From a virus, in the IMG/VR virus record IMGVR_UViG_3300031787_000360, positions 1 through 37,983 of that record: a stretch of DNA of 37,983 bases. One strand, 5' to 3'. The notes below the pieces were generated by a model, which was given only the letters and a program-made list of their open reading frames with translations, ran no database searches and was not told where the DNA came from. The translations under genes were made by a program, and so were the position numbers. The number at the start of each line of letters is the position of its first letter. Position 1 is the first letter of the stretch. Positions 1 through 8,333 of this stretch are shown one piece after another.

Positions 1-422
1 GCGCTTTGCGCTGCCTTAGTAACCTCAAGGTCAGTAGATTTATTAAGTCCTTCTTCCTCTAATTTAATTATGCCAAGTTCCATGGCACGAAGGGCAGACT
101 CATGATCTTTAGCTTGCTCCATTGCGTCAAGAGCTGATCCTAAAGTTGCAATAATGCGTTGTTTACGACGTTCGTTTGTTAAAGAGTCAACTAAATAAAA
201 AATGCTGTCTTCTACAACAGTTAATTCAAATGACGGAAAGTTTTCTTTTACTACATCAAGGCTCGGGCACTCTTGGTAATTTGAATAATGATCATGTAAA
301 AATCTAAATATCTTTTTATCAGCAGGATCGGAAAACCAAGACTCATTAATGTTACTTTCTAAAGCAAGAGAAAGATCTCTGTCTTTTATTATCTTACTTA
401 GAAGCCTCGTTTGATTATTCAT
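1..422 (-). CDS. DnaB-like replicative helicase, N-terminal part (partial, cut by window edge)
   Basis: An open frame begins at ATG 422-420 and runs off the left edge, giving about 140 residues. The start overlaps the stop of the upstream gene as ATGA, the coupling used elsewhere in this block. The protein starts MNNQTRLLSKIIKDRDLSL and continues through an alpha-helical region containing WFSDPADKKIFRFLHDHY and a helix rich in charged residues. This pattern (an early 'llsalI.dr.l' helix, then 'F.d...r.iF..i..hy..y...Ps.d.v') is typical of the N-terminal domain of DnaB-family helicases in phages. The Walker motifs would lie outside the window, so the helicase call rests on the N-domain and on the adjacent loader-like gene. 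It would unwind DNA at the phage replication fork. Confidence 0.65.
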   Translation of the reverse strand, partial: MNNQTRLLSKIIKDRDLSLALESNINESWFSDPADKKIFRFLHDHYSNYQECPSLDVVKENFPSFELTVVEDSIFYLVDSLTNERRKQRIIATLGSALDAMEQAKDHESALRAMELGIIKLEEEGLNKSTDLEVTKAAQS

Positions 423-826
423 AATGCTCCGATGTCCAATCCCCAATGTCCGTACCGTAACAGCCTATCCGGTCTGTCTAACACACCTAACACCTCTGGG
501 CGGTAAGGCAGCTCGTTAACAAGGTGATCCACCTTCTCGTACGAGGTGTAGTATCTAAATGGATTGGTACCCATTTCGTCAAGCATGTCCACCAAAGATT
601 TTAAATCTTCTTCTGACATGTCGTAAGAAACTAATTCAAGGGTAGTTCCATTTTTGGTGGTATAAAGGTACAGCCAGCTTAAGTACTGCCTGTTTATTTT
701 TCTATCAATTTTGGGCACAGGAAAAACTTTAAATTTCTTTTTTACAGTGACCTCAACCGTTAAGAATGTATCTGTAGTTACGATTATTCTTCGCGGGAGA
801 GCATTACTAATGTCTCCCTTACGCAA
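419..826 (-). CDS. hypothetical protein in replication block (135 aa)
   Basis: I do not recognise this family. The start is TTG at 826-824, directly abutting the TAG stop of the SWIM-finger gene. An AGAGG Shine-Dalgarno-like sequence about 8 nt upstream supports TTG, and no in-frame ATG lies near the N-terminus. The product is soluble, with alternating hydrophobic and charged residues in the first half (a beta-rich look) and a helical stretch around MSEEDLKSLVDMLDEMG. No signal peptide, membrane segment or metal motif is visible. It lies between a zinc-finger protein and the helicase-like gene and overlaps the latter by 4 nt, so it is presumably co-translated with replication functions; its role is unknown. 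Confidence 0.75.
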   Translation of the reverse strand: MRKGDISNALPRRIIVTTDTFLTVEVTVKKKFKVFPVPKIDRKINRQYLSWLYLYTTKNGTTLELVSYDMSEEDLKSLVDMLDEMGTNPFRYYTSYEKVDHLVNELPYRPEVLGVLDRPDRLLRYGHWGLDIGAL

Positions 827-1147
827 CTAAATAACCTCTACTTTTCCAAACTTAATTATAAACTCGCGAAAATCATTATTTGATTTACGAGCTTTATCTG
901 CGTCTTCAGCTGTGGCTCGACTAGAAATTTCTAAAGGGTAACCATTACCTTGATTAGCTTCAACTCTAGCCTTTACAAATCTAATATGTTTACAACTGGA
1001 TCGGCTTACATAGCCGGGGCAAGTGCAATAGTACTTGCCACTCTTTTCTCCATAAGAAACTTCATAGATACCAGTACCGGAAGTGTTGGTGTTGGGTAAA
1101 AAAATCTGAACTAATCTAGCATCGTCAAGCATGGGTGTTTCTCTCAT
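827..1147 (-). CDS. SWIM-type zinc-finger protein (106 aa)
   Basis: The protein carries a compact C-x-C-x8-C-x-H motif at residues 41-54 (YYCTCPGYVSRSSCKHI), the arrangement of the SWIM zinc finger, which binds zinc and mediates DNA or protein contacts. The rest is short: a beta-like N-terminus and a charged helical C-terminus. It starts at ATG 1147-1145, overlapping the stop of the helicase-loader gene by 4 nt (ATGA), so it is translationally coupled to it. Small SWIM proteins occur beside phage replication or recombination genes; the partner here is not known. The motif is clearly seen; the DNA-binding role is inferred from the family. Confidence 0.8.
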   Translation of the reverse strand: MRETPMLDDARLVQIFLPNTNTSGTGIYEVSYGEKSGKYYCTCPGYVSRSSCKHIRFVKARVEANQGNGYPLEISSRATAEDADKARKSNNDFREFIIKFGKVEVI

Positions 1148-1833
1148 CGTAAGTCTCCTCGTGTTGGATCAATAGGCAGGTAGGTGAAAGCCTCCTTGGC
1201 AAAACTTGCCGTTGCGTCACCATATAGACCATCCCAATTTTCACGAGCGATGTTAGTGGTAACTATAGTAGGCAATCCATTGTTAAATCGTGTGCGTAAA
1301 ACATGATGAAGTTGATTTTTTTGCCACCCAGATAGGGAAGCATGCTCTTTACCCACATCATCAATAACAAGAACACGGATGTTATAGGCATCGTCTTTGG
1401 CTTCGCCAAGAACCCCGTCCCACAAAAGGGTATCCTCTTCGGCTGGGTCGTCAGACATCATTCGGCCCTTTAAATCAAGTACATCGTTATAAGTAGCAAA
1501 ATAGCAAGGGCGTAATAAGATCTTGCCATCTGTAGGAGCAAAAGACTCCAAAGGAAGCTTGGTTAATAGCTCTTGAATGATTGCTAGACTCAAAGTAGTT
1601 TTACCTATACCTGGCTTTCCATAGATCAACATACCAAGACCACAACTTTTCTTACCTGAAGCTTTTATAACTGCTCCTGCTTTTACTACCCGTAACCACA
1701 TCTTTACGGTATCAATATCGTTCTGGGTTAAGTCATTGCAGTCTGATAGTAAGTAACCAACGCGAGCGCTAGGTATCCCAGCAACTTTTACCCAAGACTT
1801 ACGAACTAATTGCAGGTCAGTTAACTTATACAC
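1144..1833 (-). CDS. DnaC/IstB-like AAA+ ATPase, putative helicase loader
   Basis: This 229-aa P-loop ATPase has Walker A GKPGIGKT at residues 72-79, Walker B VLVIDDVGKE at 154-163 and a sensor-I-like TIVTTN at 189-194. The order and spacing (lid text 'LHHVLRTRFNNGLPTIVTTN') match DnaC/DnaI/IstB proteins, which load the replicative helicase onto single-stranded DNA. The usual family length is about 230-260 aa, so it appears complete. The start is GTG 1833-1831, directly adjoining the TAA stop of the winged-helix gene. The DnaB-like gene downstream and the initiator-like gene upstream support a loader role rather than a transposition (IstB) role; no transposase is nearby. Confidence 0.85.
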   Translation of the reverse strand: MYKLTDLQLVRKSWVKVAGIPSARVGYLLSDCNDLTQNDIDTVKMWLRVVKAGAVIKASGKKSCGLGMLIYGKPGIGKTTLSLAIIQELLTKLPLESFAPTDGKILLRPCYFATYNDVLDLKGRMMSDDPAEEDTLLWDGVLGEAKDDAYNIRVLVIDDVGKEHASLSGWQKNQLHHVLRTRFNNGLPTIVTTNIARENWDGLYGDATASFAKEAFTYLPIDPTRGDLR

Positions 1834-2703
1834 TTACAGCCCTTCCTCCTCTGCAAACTGCTTGAGTCGATCAATTGATTTCTCCGATTGAACTGTCGCA
1901 GCTTCGGTTCTTTCTTCAGTAACATCGCTCAACCTGATATCGGCAAGAAGACTACCAAACTGTTTGATAAACATCTTCCAGATAATCTCTGGGTCATTGA
2001 TCTTCTTATTATGTGAGATCTGTTTAAAGAACTTCTCATACATCAAATTCTCGTAGTACCCAGTGGTGCCGTACAAAGACCGAGCATTGGCTAGGGCAAT
2101 GCGGAAACGACTCTCGCCAATATGCCAAGGCAACACATGAAACAGGTCTAACATCTTTGAAGCAAACTCGTAGGCACTGTCTGTGACTGACCACTTGGAT
2201 GGATCGAGGCTCCGTCTGACCATAGCCTTTTCATAACGCTGGTTCTTCTGTTCAGCTTTTTGGTCGTACTTAAGCTTGTCGGCTCGCTGGCGAGCCTGAT
2301 CAATATCATCAGGATCATAAGCGGCAGGAAAATCGGACATAACGCCTCCTTCAAAATTTACTTTTAAAAACTTTTCTTTCTCTCCCGGCTTCGCCGGGAT
2401 ATTTGCATTACTTAGATAGAAATTACTTATAACGTAGTTATTACTATTTCTTAATACCTCTAGTATCAGGACCGAGGTTTCTGCGGGCCAGTATTGCGGG
2501 TCCACTAGGACGCTAGTAGTCATGATTCGACCACCGATCCTCTCCTTTCGGGTTTTAATTACTCCGGCCTCCCTCAGCTCTTTTAGGGCTGTGAGGACGG
2601 CAACCTCTCCCTCCTTGGCTAAGGCAGAAAGGGTCTCAGCATTGATCCTGGAGCCCGTAGAGGCTAGGTACATGTACAGACCTAATGCCCTCCATGAAAT
2701 CAC
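1834..2703 (-). CDS. winged-helix DNA-binding protein, putative replication initiator
   Basis: The first ~75 residues of this 289-aa protein form a winged-helix pattern: SWRALGLYMYLAS, then INAETLSALAKEGEVAVLTALKELREAGVI, then a basic wing with KTRKERIGGR. This resembles the helix-turn-helix initiators (DnaD/RepA-like) that sit beside phage helicase loaders. A charged linker follows near residues 125-170. The C-terminal part, with DLFHVLPWHIGESRFRIAL and a helical block ending near LADIRLSD, could contact the loader or helicase. The start is GTG 2703-2701 with AGGAGGG upstream and a 4-nt GTGA overlap with the previous gene. Origin binding is inferred from fold and context only. Confidence 0.65.
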   Translation of the reverse strand: MISWRALGLYMYLASTGSRINAETLSALAKEGEVAVLTALKELREAGVIKTRKERIGGRIMTTSVLVDPQYWPAETSVLILEVLRNSNNYVISNFYLSNANIPAKPGEKEKFLKVNFEGGVMSDFPAAYDPDDIDQARQRADKLKYDQKAEQKNQRYEKAMVRRSLDPSKWSVTDSAYEFASKMLDLFHVLPWHIGESRFRIALANARSLYGTTGYYENLMYEKFFKQISHNKKINDPEIIWKMFIKQFGSLLADIRLSDVTEERTEAATVQSEKSIDRLKQFAEEEGL

Positions 2704-3365
2704 TCCTTTTCGCCCTCCTGAGGCTTCTGGAGCCCCTTTAAGACTTCTTTGGAGACTTCCTTGGCGATGAACTTCGCGAGGGCTTCGAGACCGTAATAGA
2801 CATCGTCCACTTCTTCGTACTCTTCTTCGTCCTCTTCGTCCTCGTCCTCTTCGTCTTCTTCTTCCTCATCTTCGTCCTCGTCCTCCTCATCTTTATCTAA
2901 AATCTCTTGCTTAGGAATAACAGGGGCAGCCACAGGCTTAAGGTCGTCTGAAGGCGTTAGGGGGAGTAGTCCTTCGGTCAAATCAAAGCAGGGTATCCCA
3001 GCATCTTTGCATAGAGCTAGGCTTGTTTGGCATCCTGAGTCTTCGTCAGACCAGAGTAGGAATGCGGAAGCTTTTAGTCCGCGTAAAAAGTCTACGGCGC
3101 TAGAAAGTGGATCGGAACTTAGTTCCACACTGGCACTAGGCGCCCCGTCAAATCTACCGTTCTCGGTAGTAAACAACAGGATTTCTTTTTCTTTATCTTT
3201 TGAGAACTGAATCGCGTAAACCTGTTCGGGCGTGGGCTTCGTCTCATAAGCAACAACTATTGTTCCGGGTTTACCGTTTTTGTAGTAATGATCTTCAAGC
3301 AAAGCTTCAATGTTTGCTCGACTGGTTTTACCGTTACCAGTTACTAGCACATAGTAATTGTCCAT
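2700..3365 (-). CDS. hypothetical protein with long acidic tract, possible Rossmann/SLOG-like N-domain (221 aa)
   Basis: Residues 1-135 look like an alpha/beta domain: MDNYYVLVTGNG at the start, GTIVVAY near 34-40, FLLWSDEDSG near 102-111, then LCKDAGIPCFDLTEG. That last part resembles 'kGT...l..A...gipv' text of nucleotide-sensing SLOG/YspA-like Rossmann folds, but this is a weak resemblance. Residues 157-188 are almost entirely Asp and Glu. The C-terminus is an amphipathic Lys/Glu helix containing LAKFIAKEVSKEVLKGL. A strong AAGGAGGT ribosome-binding site lies just upstream of ATG 3365. It is first in the replication block in transcription order. The acidic tract could mimic DNA or contact basic proteins; that is speculation. 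Confidence 0.7.
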   Translation of the reverse strand: MDNYYVLVTGNGKTSRANIEALLEDHYYKNGKPGTIVVAYETKPTPEQVYAIQFSKDKEKEILLFTTENGRFDGAPSASVELSSDPLSSAVDFLRGLKASAFLLWSDEDSGCQTSLALCKDAGIPCFDLTEGLLPLTPSDDLKPVAAPVIPKQEILDKDEEDEDEDEEEEDEEDEDEEDEEEYEEVDDVYYGLEALAKFIAKEVSKEVLKGLQKPQEGEKE

Positions 3366-3369
3366 AGGA

Positions 3370-3387
3370 CCTCCTTGTTAGGGGAGG
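3370..3387 (-). promoter_or_regulatory. short stem overlapping the ribosome-binding site of the acidic protein gene
   Basis: CCTCC (3370-3374) and GGAGG (3383-3387) can pair across an 8-nt loop in the leader of the minus-strand gene that starts at 3365. On the minus strand the second arm is the GGAGG of its Shine-Dalgarno, so pairing would hide it. The stem is only 5 bp and could be chance. Confidence 0.25.
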
Positions 3388-3403
3388 CACACACTACACG
3401 ATT

Positions 3404-3679
3404 CTAGTTGGATGGGTTGATGATGGTTGGCCGGTATGTCGCAATCCGTTCCACCCCAGCAAGCAAAGCGCTACCAAGAAACCCTCCAGCTACTGTCCAC
3501 AATATGAGACTTTTTATATCTTCGTAGCCAACTAGCCAATTTGCCAGCCAAGCAAACAGCAAAGAAAAAATTGCGTTTACAATCTTGGCATTGATAAAAA
3601 TAGATATTAAACTTACCAAAGGTTCTACTACGGCTAACAAGAACGCGGTAAACATACCGATCAAGAGTAGGTCAAGCAT
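3404..3679 (-). CDS. small multi-pass membrane protein, holin candidate
   Basis: This protein of about 91 aa has three hydrophobic segments: LDLLLIGMFTAFLLAVV, then a segment running through IVNAIFSLLFAWLANWLVG, then LILWTVAGGFLGSALLAGV. A short polar tail (ERIATYRPTIINPSN) follows. Size and topology fit small phage holins, which permeabilise the inner membrane at lysis, but many small phage membrane proteins look alike and no endolysin gene is adjacent. I prefer ATG at 3679; a TTG two codons upstream (3685) is possible, and neither has a clear ribosome-binding site. It lies just downstream, in transcription order, of the last baseplate gene. Confidence 0.6.
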   Translation of the reverse strand: MLDLLLIGMFTAFLLAVVEPLVSLISIFINAKIVNAIFSLLFAWLANWLVGYEDIKSLILWTVAGGFLGSALLAGVERIATYRPTIINPSN

Positions 3680-3691
3680 GACCAAATACTA

Positions 3692-6214
3692 CTATGTTTT
3701 TGGCTGAGCCAGGTAAATTGCAAAAGTTGAGCCTAGGTTTATGTATTCGCTAAGCAGTTCTCTGGTAAGGCGGTTCTGGATAGCAAACCTATTTTTGTAT
3801 AGGTGACTCCTAGAGGATGCAGCAGTGCCTTCCCAGAAAAGATCTGTCCCATCAGTAGGACCATCGTTGCCATCAAAATAAGGCAAGATCACGCCAACAT
3901 TTTCAAACAAAGCTTTGTCCAACCCTAGAGTACTGCCATCAATAACTTGCCATGTAAGCCTCACTGAAGCATATGCAGCAGTGCTTGGGGCGGTTGCGAT
4001 CAAGGAAAGGCGATTCCACGATGTACCTGAGGCTGTAACTGTGTACTCCGTTCCTACGCTAGAACTAATAACCGTTTTTGAGCTGTTGTACCAAATGATC
4101 TCTGGGGTAACTTCTTCCTGACCTCCACCAAGAATTTGAGCATAGACGCTAAACGCATAAGAGGTATTTGGGTAGTGGATATCCATGTAGTCCGCGTTAG
4201 TTGTATAGGAGTTAATAACTACAGTTGATCCCGTTGCGCTTACCCGCAAAGAAGTTCCTGATCTATACGCTGTACCTGACACCGCAGTTCTTGAAATATT
4301 GCCCGTGGTTAGGGCATAGGTAAAAGTAAGAGAATTGCGTAAAGCGTCTACAGTGTTAATACCAGTTGTAGCAACAGTAAAAGCTCCATCATAAGGGGAA
4401 CCTAATCCAGAAATAACAACAATAGATCCGGCTTCTATATCGTGACTTACAGAGGTCTCTATCCTCACCACATTTGAGTCTACGGTGTAGTGCGTAATTG
4501 TGTACACATCTGCGTCAGGTTCTTGAGCTAAAACATTTACTGATCCTGAACCGTCAATAAAATTCCAAGGTGTTAGAGGGGAAGCAAAGTGAGGGTTTTT
4601 TAATTCGTTAATTCTTGTGGCTTTTAACGTTAATTTAAGTTGTCTAGCTTCTTCAAAAGCAGTGACCGTTGCACTTTTTTCAAACTGCGCCCCATCAAAA
4701 TAATGATGCTCTGTAGCTACGCTATCAGCGGCTGTTATTTGAACAACAGGCACTGCAAAATATGAGTTAGCTGGAGCGGTAGCGGTAACAGTTGGTCGAG
4801 CGGTAAATGCGTCTAATACTGTTGTGGTAGAAGATCCCGTGCTTGTAGAAAGCAAAACTCCAAGTCGGTCGTACCATTTTACTTTTAATACAATTCCTCT
4901 GACAGTACCAACAGAAGATGCGTAAGTACTAAATGTATATTGTTGACCAGCAGTAATTGGAATTCCTTTAAGGATCGGGTTATCGTCTCCACATTCAATA
5001 GTTGTATTGCCAGTACCTGTGGTTTTACGCACAGATAAAATTCCAGATTGTTTATTTGGATAGCCCGTAGGCGCGGTAGCCTCAAGATAAGGTGCTGGGT
5101 AGGGAGCTACCTGTGTGTAAGCTTCAGTAACCTTGTTAAAACCAGATTGAGCGGCAAAAGAAGTAATAGTAGACGCAACAGATATTGAAGTTGCATCAAT
5201 CGCTGTAATTGTTAAAGGCAAGCTAGAATTAAACGCTGGGTACGGGCTACCGCTTACTGTTACTTTATGATTAACTTTATAGTTATGCGTTCCAATAACT
5301 AATTTAGCAACGCTAGTAGTAACAGATAATTGAGTTACATCTTTTTTTACTAAACTGTTTATAGTAGCTGTGGAATCTGAAGAGATCCAGTGCCCTTGAG
5401 ACTCTTCAAAAGAAGAGTCGTTATAGTCAAGGAATAAATTTTTGCCTACAATAACTCCGTCTGTGCTTGGATTAGGGGTTCCAGCAAGTGGCTCTGGTAC
5501 TCCGTATCCAGTAAACGATTTAATAAAGCTTCTTAATCCGTCTTGACTACCTTTCTTTTTAAAGTTTTCAATAGCGTCTCGAAGGATAATTCTGGCTTGT
5601 TGAAGCCCAACTTCTGGTTCAAAGTTGATGCCAAATTGTTTTAAGAAGTACGGAATCAAAAGACCGCTGACGCGCTCTAGGTTGTATCGATCTTCAAGCA
5701 AAGCAATTAGCGTGTGGGTTCTATCTAGGTCAAAGCCAAAAACAGAAACAAAGTTGTAAAGGTCTTGGTTATTCAAACTCCCAGACGCGTCATAGATTTG
5801 TTCCATTTTCATAATGTCGGGTAGTGAATCGTAAATTTTGTTTCTGTAGTTATAATCTTTTACAGACAGACCGATAACATTAGATGCTCTTACCCATGCG
5901 TATGCAGTAAGTTCAAATACAAATAAAGAGTAATAATAAAAAGATCCGGGCAAAAGGTTTTGATCTAAATAGTTAGTAGGATCGGTTTCTTTTGCGGCGC
6001 TAACAAGCACATCACCGTCAAAGGCATTAACTGGAAATCCGTACGGGTTTCTTACAAGTCTTACTTTTGACCACTCACCCGCAGCGCTATTCCAAGATAA
6101 CTGAACAGCTCCGTAATCTGTAGGGTCAGCAGTAAAGTTTGTAGCAACAAAACTTACGGGATTGTCTGGACCGTAATAAGCTAAGTTGTAATAGTTTAAC
6201 CCGTAACGTGACAT
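3692..6214 (-). CDS. gpI-like baseplate/tail protein fused to C-terminal carbohydrate-binding-like domains (840 aa)
   Basis: Residues ~20-115 look like a fibronectin-III-type strand-rich domain. Residues ~120-245 match the tail protein I/'phage tail-like' region: YRNKIYDSLPDIMKMEQ, LIPYFLKQFG, and FKKKGSQDGLRSFIKSFTG, the hallmark of P2 gpI-type baseplate wedge proteins. P2 gpI is only about 180 aa. Here some 590 residues follow, with two beta-rich jelly-roll-like segments (about 265-515 and 535-815) containing text such as NPHFASPLTPWNF and YFDGAQFEKS, typical of CBM-like modules. Two copies of an FCCH-like module sit at 292-357 and 577-650. The start ATG 6214 overlaps the stop of the baseplate J gene. 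It likely links wedge to host-binding adhesin; the binding role is inferred. Confidence 0.75.
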   Translation of the reverse strand: MSRYGLNYYNLAYYGPDNPVSFVATNFTADPTDYGAVQLSWNSAAGEWSKVRLVRNPYGFPVNAFDGDVLVSAAKETDPTNYLDQNLLPGSFYYYSLFVFELTAYAWVRASNVIGLSVKDYNYRNKIYDSLPDIMKMEQIYDASGSLNNQDLYNFVSVFGFDLDRTHTLIALLEDRYNLERVSGLLIPYFLKQFGINFEPEVGLQQARIILRDAIENFKKKGSQDGLRSFIKSFTGYGVPEPLAGTPNPSTDGVIVGKNLFLDYNDSSFEESQGHWISSDSTATINSLVKKDVTQLSVTTSVAKLVIGTHNYKVNHKVTVSGSPYPAFNSSLPLTITAIDATSISVASTITSFAAQSGFNKVTEAYTQVAPYPAPYLEATAPTGYPNKQSGILSVRKTTGTGNTTIECGDDNPILKGIPITAGQQYTFSTYASSVGTVRGIVLKVKWYDRLGVLLSTSTGSSTTTVLDAFTARPTVTATAPANSYFAVPVVQITAADSVATEHHYFDGAQFEKSATVTAFEEARQLKLTLKATRINELKNPHFASPLTPWNFIDGSGSVNVLAQEPDADVYTITHYTVDSNVVRIETSVSHDIEAGSIVVISGLGSPYDGAFTVATTGINTVDALRNSLTFTYALTTGNISRTAVSGTAYRSGTSLRVSATGSTVVINSYTTNADYMDIHYPNTSYAFSVYAQILGGGQEEVTPEIIWYNSSKTVISSSVGTEYTVTASGTSWNRLSLIATAPSTAAYASVRLTWQVIDGSTLGLDKALFENVGVILPYFDGNDGPTDGTDLFWEGTAASSRSHLYKNRFAIQNRLTRELLSEYINLGSTFAIYLAQPKT

Positions 6215-7926
6215 TAGACGAGGATTCCTCCACTTAAGGTGAGGGTAATATCATTTGCTTCTGGTATTTCGTTTACATTACAAATAATGTCACTAACTGT
6301 AAGAATAGTTGATTGACCCGTTGCAGAAACTGATGACACGTTAGCCGCTACTAAAGCATAGGAAAAAGTAGTGGTTGTAGGAACTGCGGTAACAATGAAA
6401 GTGCCGTCAAATGTGGAATCTACGCCAGTTACCCTTACAGTTTGACCTACAGTAAATCCATGCGCCGCACTTGTGGTCAGGGTTGCTATTGAAGAAGTAA
6501 GAGCCTTGTTAGTAACAGTTCTAGTGACATCTTGATCCTGTCTTACTAGTTTACTTACCTGTGTGTATGCAACACCTGGAACAGAGCTTATTGCAGAAAT
6601 AACATCTTGTAGGCTGATTCTGTCGTTAAACAACACATTGTCAAAGTCTAATAATTCGTTAAGGATTGACTCCACGGAAGCTTGGATGGTGCTTTGGCGG
6701 TATTGAGGTAGGCATGTAATAGCCGTGGTTATATTGACTCCAACATAACTAGGTGGTTGAAAGGTAACAGTGGTGTTAGCTGGAATTTTATCTTTTAAGT
6801 ACTCTGTTACATCTGTCTTTAGTGCATTAAAAGTAGCAGATGGGGTAGTTCCATCACTTTCAACTCCTTTATCTCCATAGGGAGCAAAGAACACATTAAC
6901 ACTGGTGTACACATCTGCGATAGCAGTTGCTTTTGCAATACCGCTTACTTGTAAAGTAAGAGCAGAGTAATCAGAGATAGATACAGCTCTGTTTAAAGAT
7001 TTAGTGCTTAGTGGCGCATTAATACGAATTGAGTCTGTTGACTCTGCATCTGCCCCACCAGTAGCTGATCCATCATCTGTAGCAGACACATACTGATTAA
7101 GCACAGAAAGCCCGTTAACTTGGTTAGTTTCAATAAATTTTATTGTGTTTGGGGATACATTTCCTTGTATGCCTCCGCCAACGCGGTATGTACAAATAAT
7201 TTCAGCATTATTAGGTGGAACGCGGCCGCTTACCCCGTCACCAAAAACAATATAAGTAATGCCATTAGCATTAGTTACAGTGGTGTAAACAGGATCGTAC
7301 CCTTGATAGTCAATAAGGTATGGGACCTCTGTGTATTCAATTCCACCAACAGTTACAGAGGTGCTTCCATTAATTACGGGAGACTCTGATAACTGGTAAA
7401 GCTGATTAGGTTGTCCGTTAGATGTACCAATAGTTTCTGGATCCGGTGTTTCACCTTGAGTTGCCGACACCGTTGCTGCTCCATCAACAATTCCAACTTT
7501 TGCTGGGACAGTTACTGCGGAGTCAGTTTCAAAAACAATACGAGTGGTGTTTCCACTTACAACTGTGGTAGTTGAAACTTTAGTTCCAGCAGGTACTGTA
7601 ATAGAACTAGCTGTTGAATTTTTAAAAGTTAGTGTGACTGTAGATGCGGTGGCTTCAGTTGGCCTATAACTAAGTAGACGAGATAATTGGAGAACGCTTT
7701 CGCGCTGGCTAGCTGTTGTAATAAACGCTTCATTAGCCGCTCTATCAATGTAGTAGTTAAGTAGATCACCCATGTAAGAGTATGCCTCTAGAATGGTCAT
7801 ACCAAAGTCAGCTGGGTCTCGGTTTGTCCATTCAGGTGCAAATTCTGGAATAAGGTTTACAACATCGCGACGAATTGATTCATAGTCGCGGGATGTGTAG
7901 TCCGTTTGCGGAATATAGTTTGCCAT
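6214..7926 (-). CDS. baseplate J/gp47-like wedge protein (570 aa)
   Basis: The N-terminus has the typical signature of baseplate J/T4 gp6-gp47 family wedge proteins: YTSRDYESIRRDVVNLIP, then DPADFGMTILEAYSYMGDLLNYYIDRAANEAFI and the 'RLLSYRPTEATAST' turn. The central part includes GVSGRVPPNNAEIICTYRVGGG and a conserved 'APLSTKSLNRAVSISDY' stretch. These proteins form the baseplate wedge ring that transmits the sheath-contraction signal. An extra FCCH-like module lies at residues 473-538, close to the C-terminus, where it interrupts the usual end of the family; the same module recurs in two other virion proteins here. Start ATG 7926 overlaps the stop of the gp25-like gene. Confidence 0.92.
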   Translation of the reverse strand: MANYIPQTDYTSRDYESIRRDVVNLIPEFAPEWTNRDPADFGMTILEAYSYMGDLLNYYIDRAANEAFITTASQRESVLQLSRLLSYRPTEATASTVTLTFKNSTASSITVPAGTKVSTTTVVSGNTTRIVFETDSAVTVPAKVGIVDGAATVSATQGETPDPETIGTSNGQPNQLYQLSESPVINGSTSVTVGGIEYTEVPYLIDYQGYDPVYTTVTNANGITYIVFGDGVSGRVPPNNAEIICTYRVGGGIQGNVSPNTIKFIETNQVNGLSVLNQYVSATDDGSATGGADAESTDSIRINAPLSTKSLNRAVSISDYSALTLQVSGIAKATAIADVYTSVNVFFAPYGDKGVESDGTTPSATFNALKTDVTEYLKDKIPANTTVTFQPPSYVGVNITTAITCLPQYRQSTIQASVESILNELLDFDNVLFNDRISLQDVISAISSVPGVAYTQVSKLVRQDQDVTRTVTNKALTSSIATLTTSAAHGFTVGQTVRVTGVDSTFDGTFIVTAVPTTTTFSYALVAANVSSVSATGQSTILTVSDIICNVNEIPEANDITLTLSGGILV

Positions 7927-8333
7927 CAGTCACTTACCTCCAAAATAACCTCACCAGTTCTGGTAAGGATAGCCGTTTTTAGTTTTACTCTCTGCTCATT
8001 TTGACGAGGATTATATTTGTAAAAGACCTCGATCATCAGGTATCCATCTGTTTTATCTGAGTAGGCATCAACTTTAAGCAATTCAAGTTGAGGTAACCAT
8101 TTGCTAAAGGCGACAGAAACAGATTTTCTTATAGATGCCGCAGCCCCTTCTTCGTTTTCAAATAGATAAGTTTGAATTTCGCTTCCATAAGTAGGGCGCA
8201 TAATGCGCTCGCCAAGACGAGTCATCAATGTAAGGACCACTCGGTCTTGCCAGACTTTTGCCTCGTTGCTTGTAAACGCAACAGCCCCAGACGCGTCAAA
8301 AGAAAAAGGTAATGAGATAGCTTTTTGAGCCAT
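7926..8333 (-). CDS. gp25-like baseplate wedge protein (gpW/gp25 family)
   Basis: The 135-aa product has the gp25/lysozyme-like wedge pattern: an N-terminal SLPFSFDASG strand, VWQDRVVLTLMTRLGERIMRPTYGSEI and then LFENEEGAAASIRKSVSVAFSKWLP, with beta strands at the end. GERIMRP..G is the conserved core of this family. T4 gp25 is of similar length and initiates sheath assembly at the baseplate. I place the start at ATG 8333, which forms a TAATG overlap with the spike gene, rather than at an upstream TTG (8351). The J and gpI genes follow in the standard order. Confidence 0.9.
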   Translation of the reverse strand: MAQKAISLPFSFDASGAVAFTSNEAKVWQDRVVLTLMTRLGERIMRPTYGSEIQTYLFENEEGAAASIRKSVSVAFSKWLPQLELLKVDAYSDKTDGYLMIEVFYKYNPRQNEQRVKLKTAILTRTGEVILEVSD

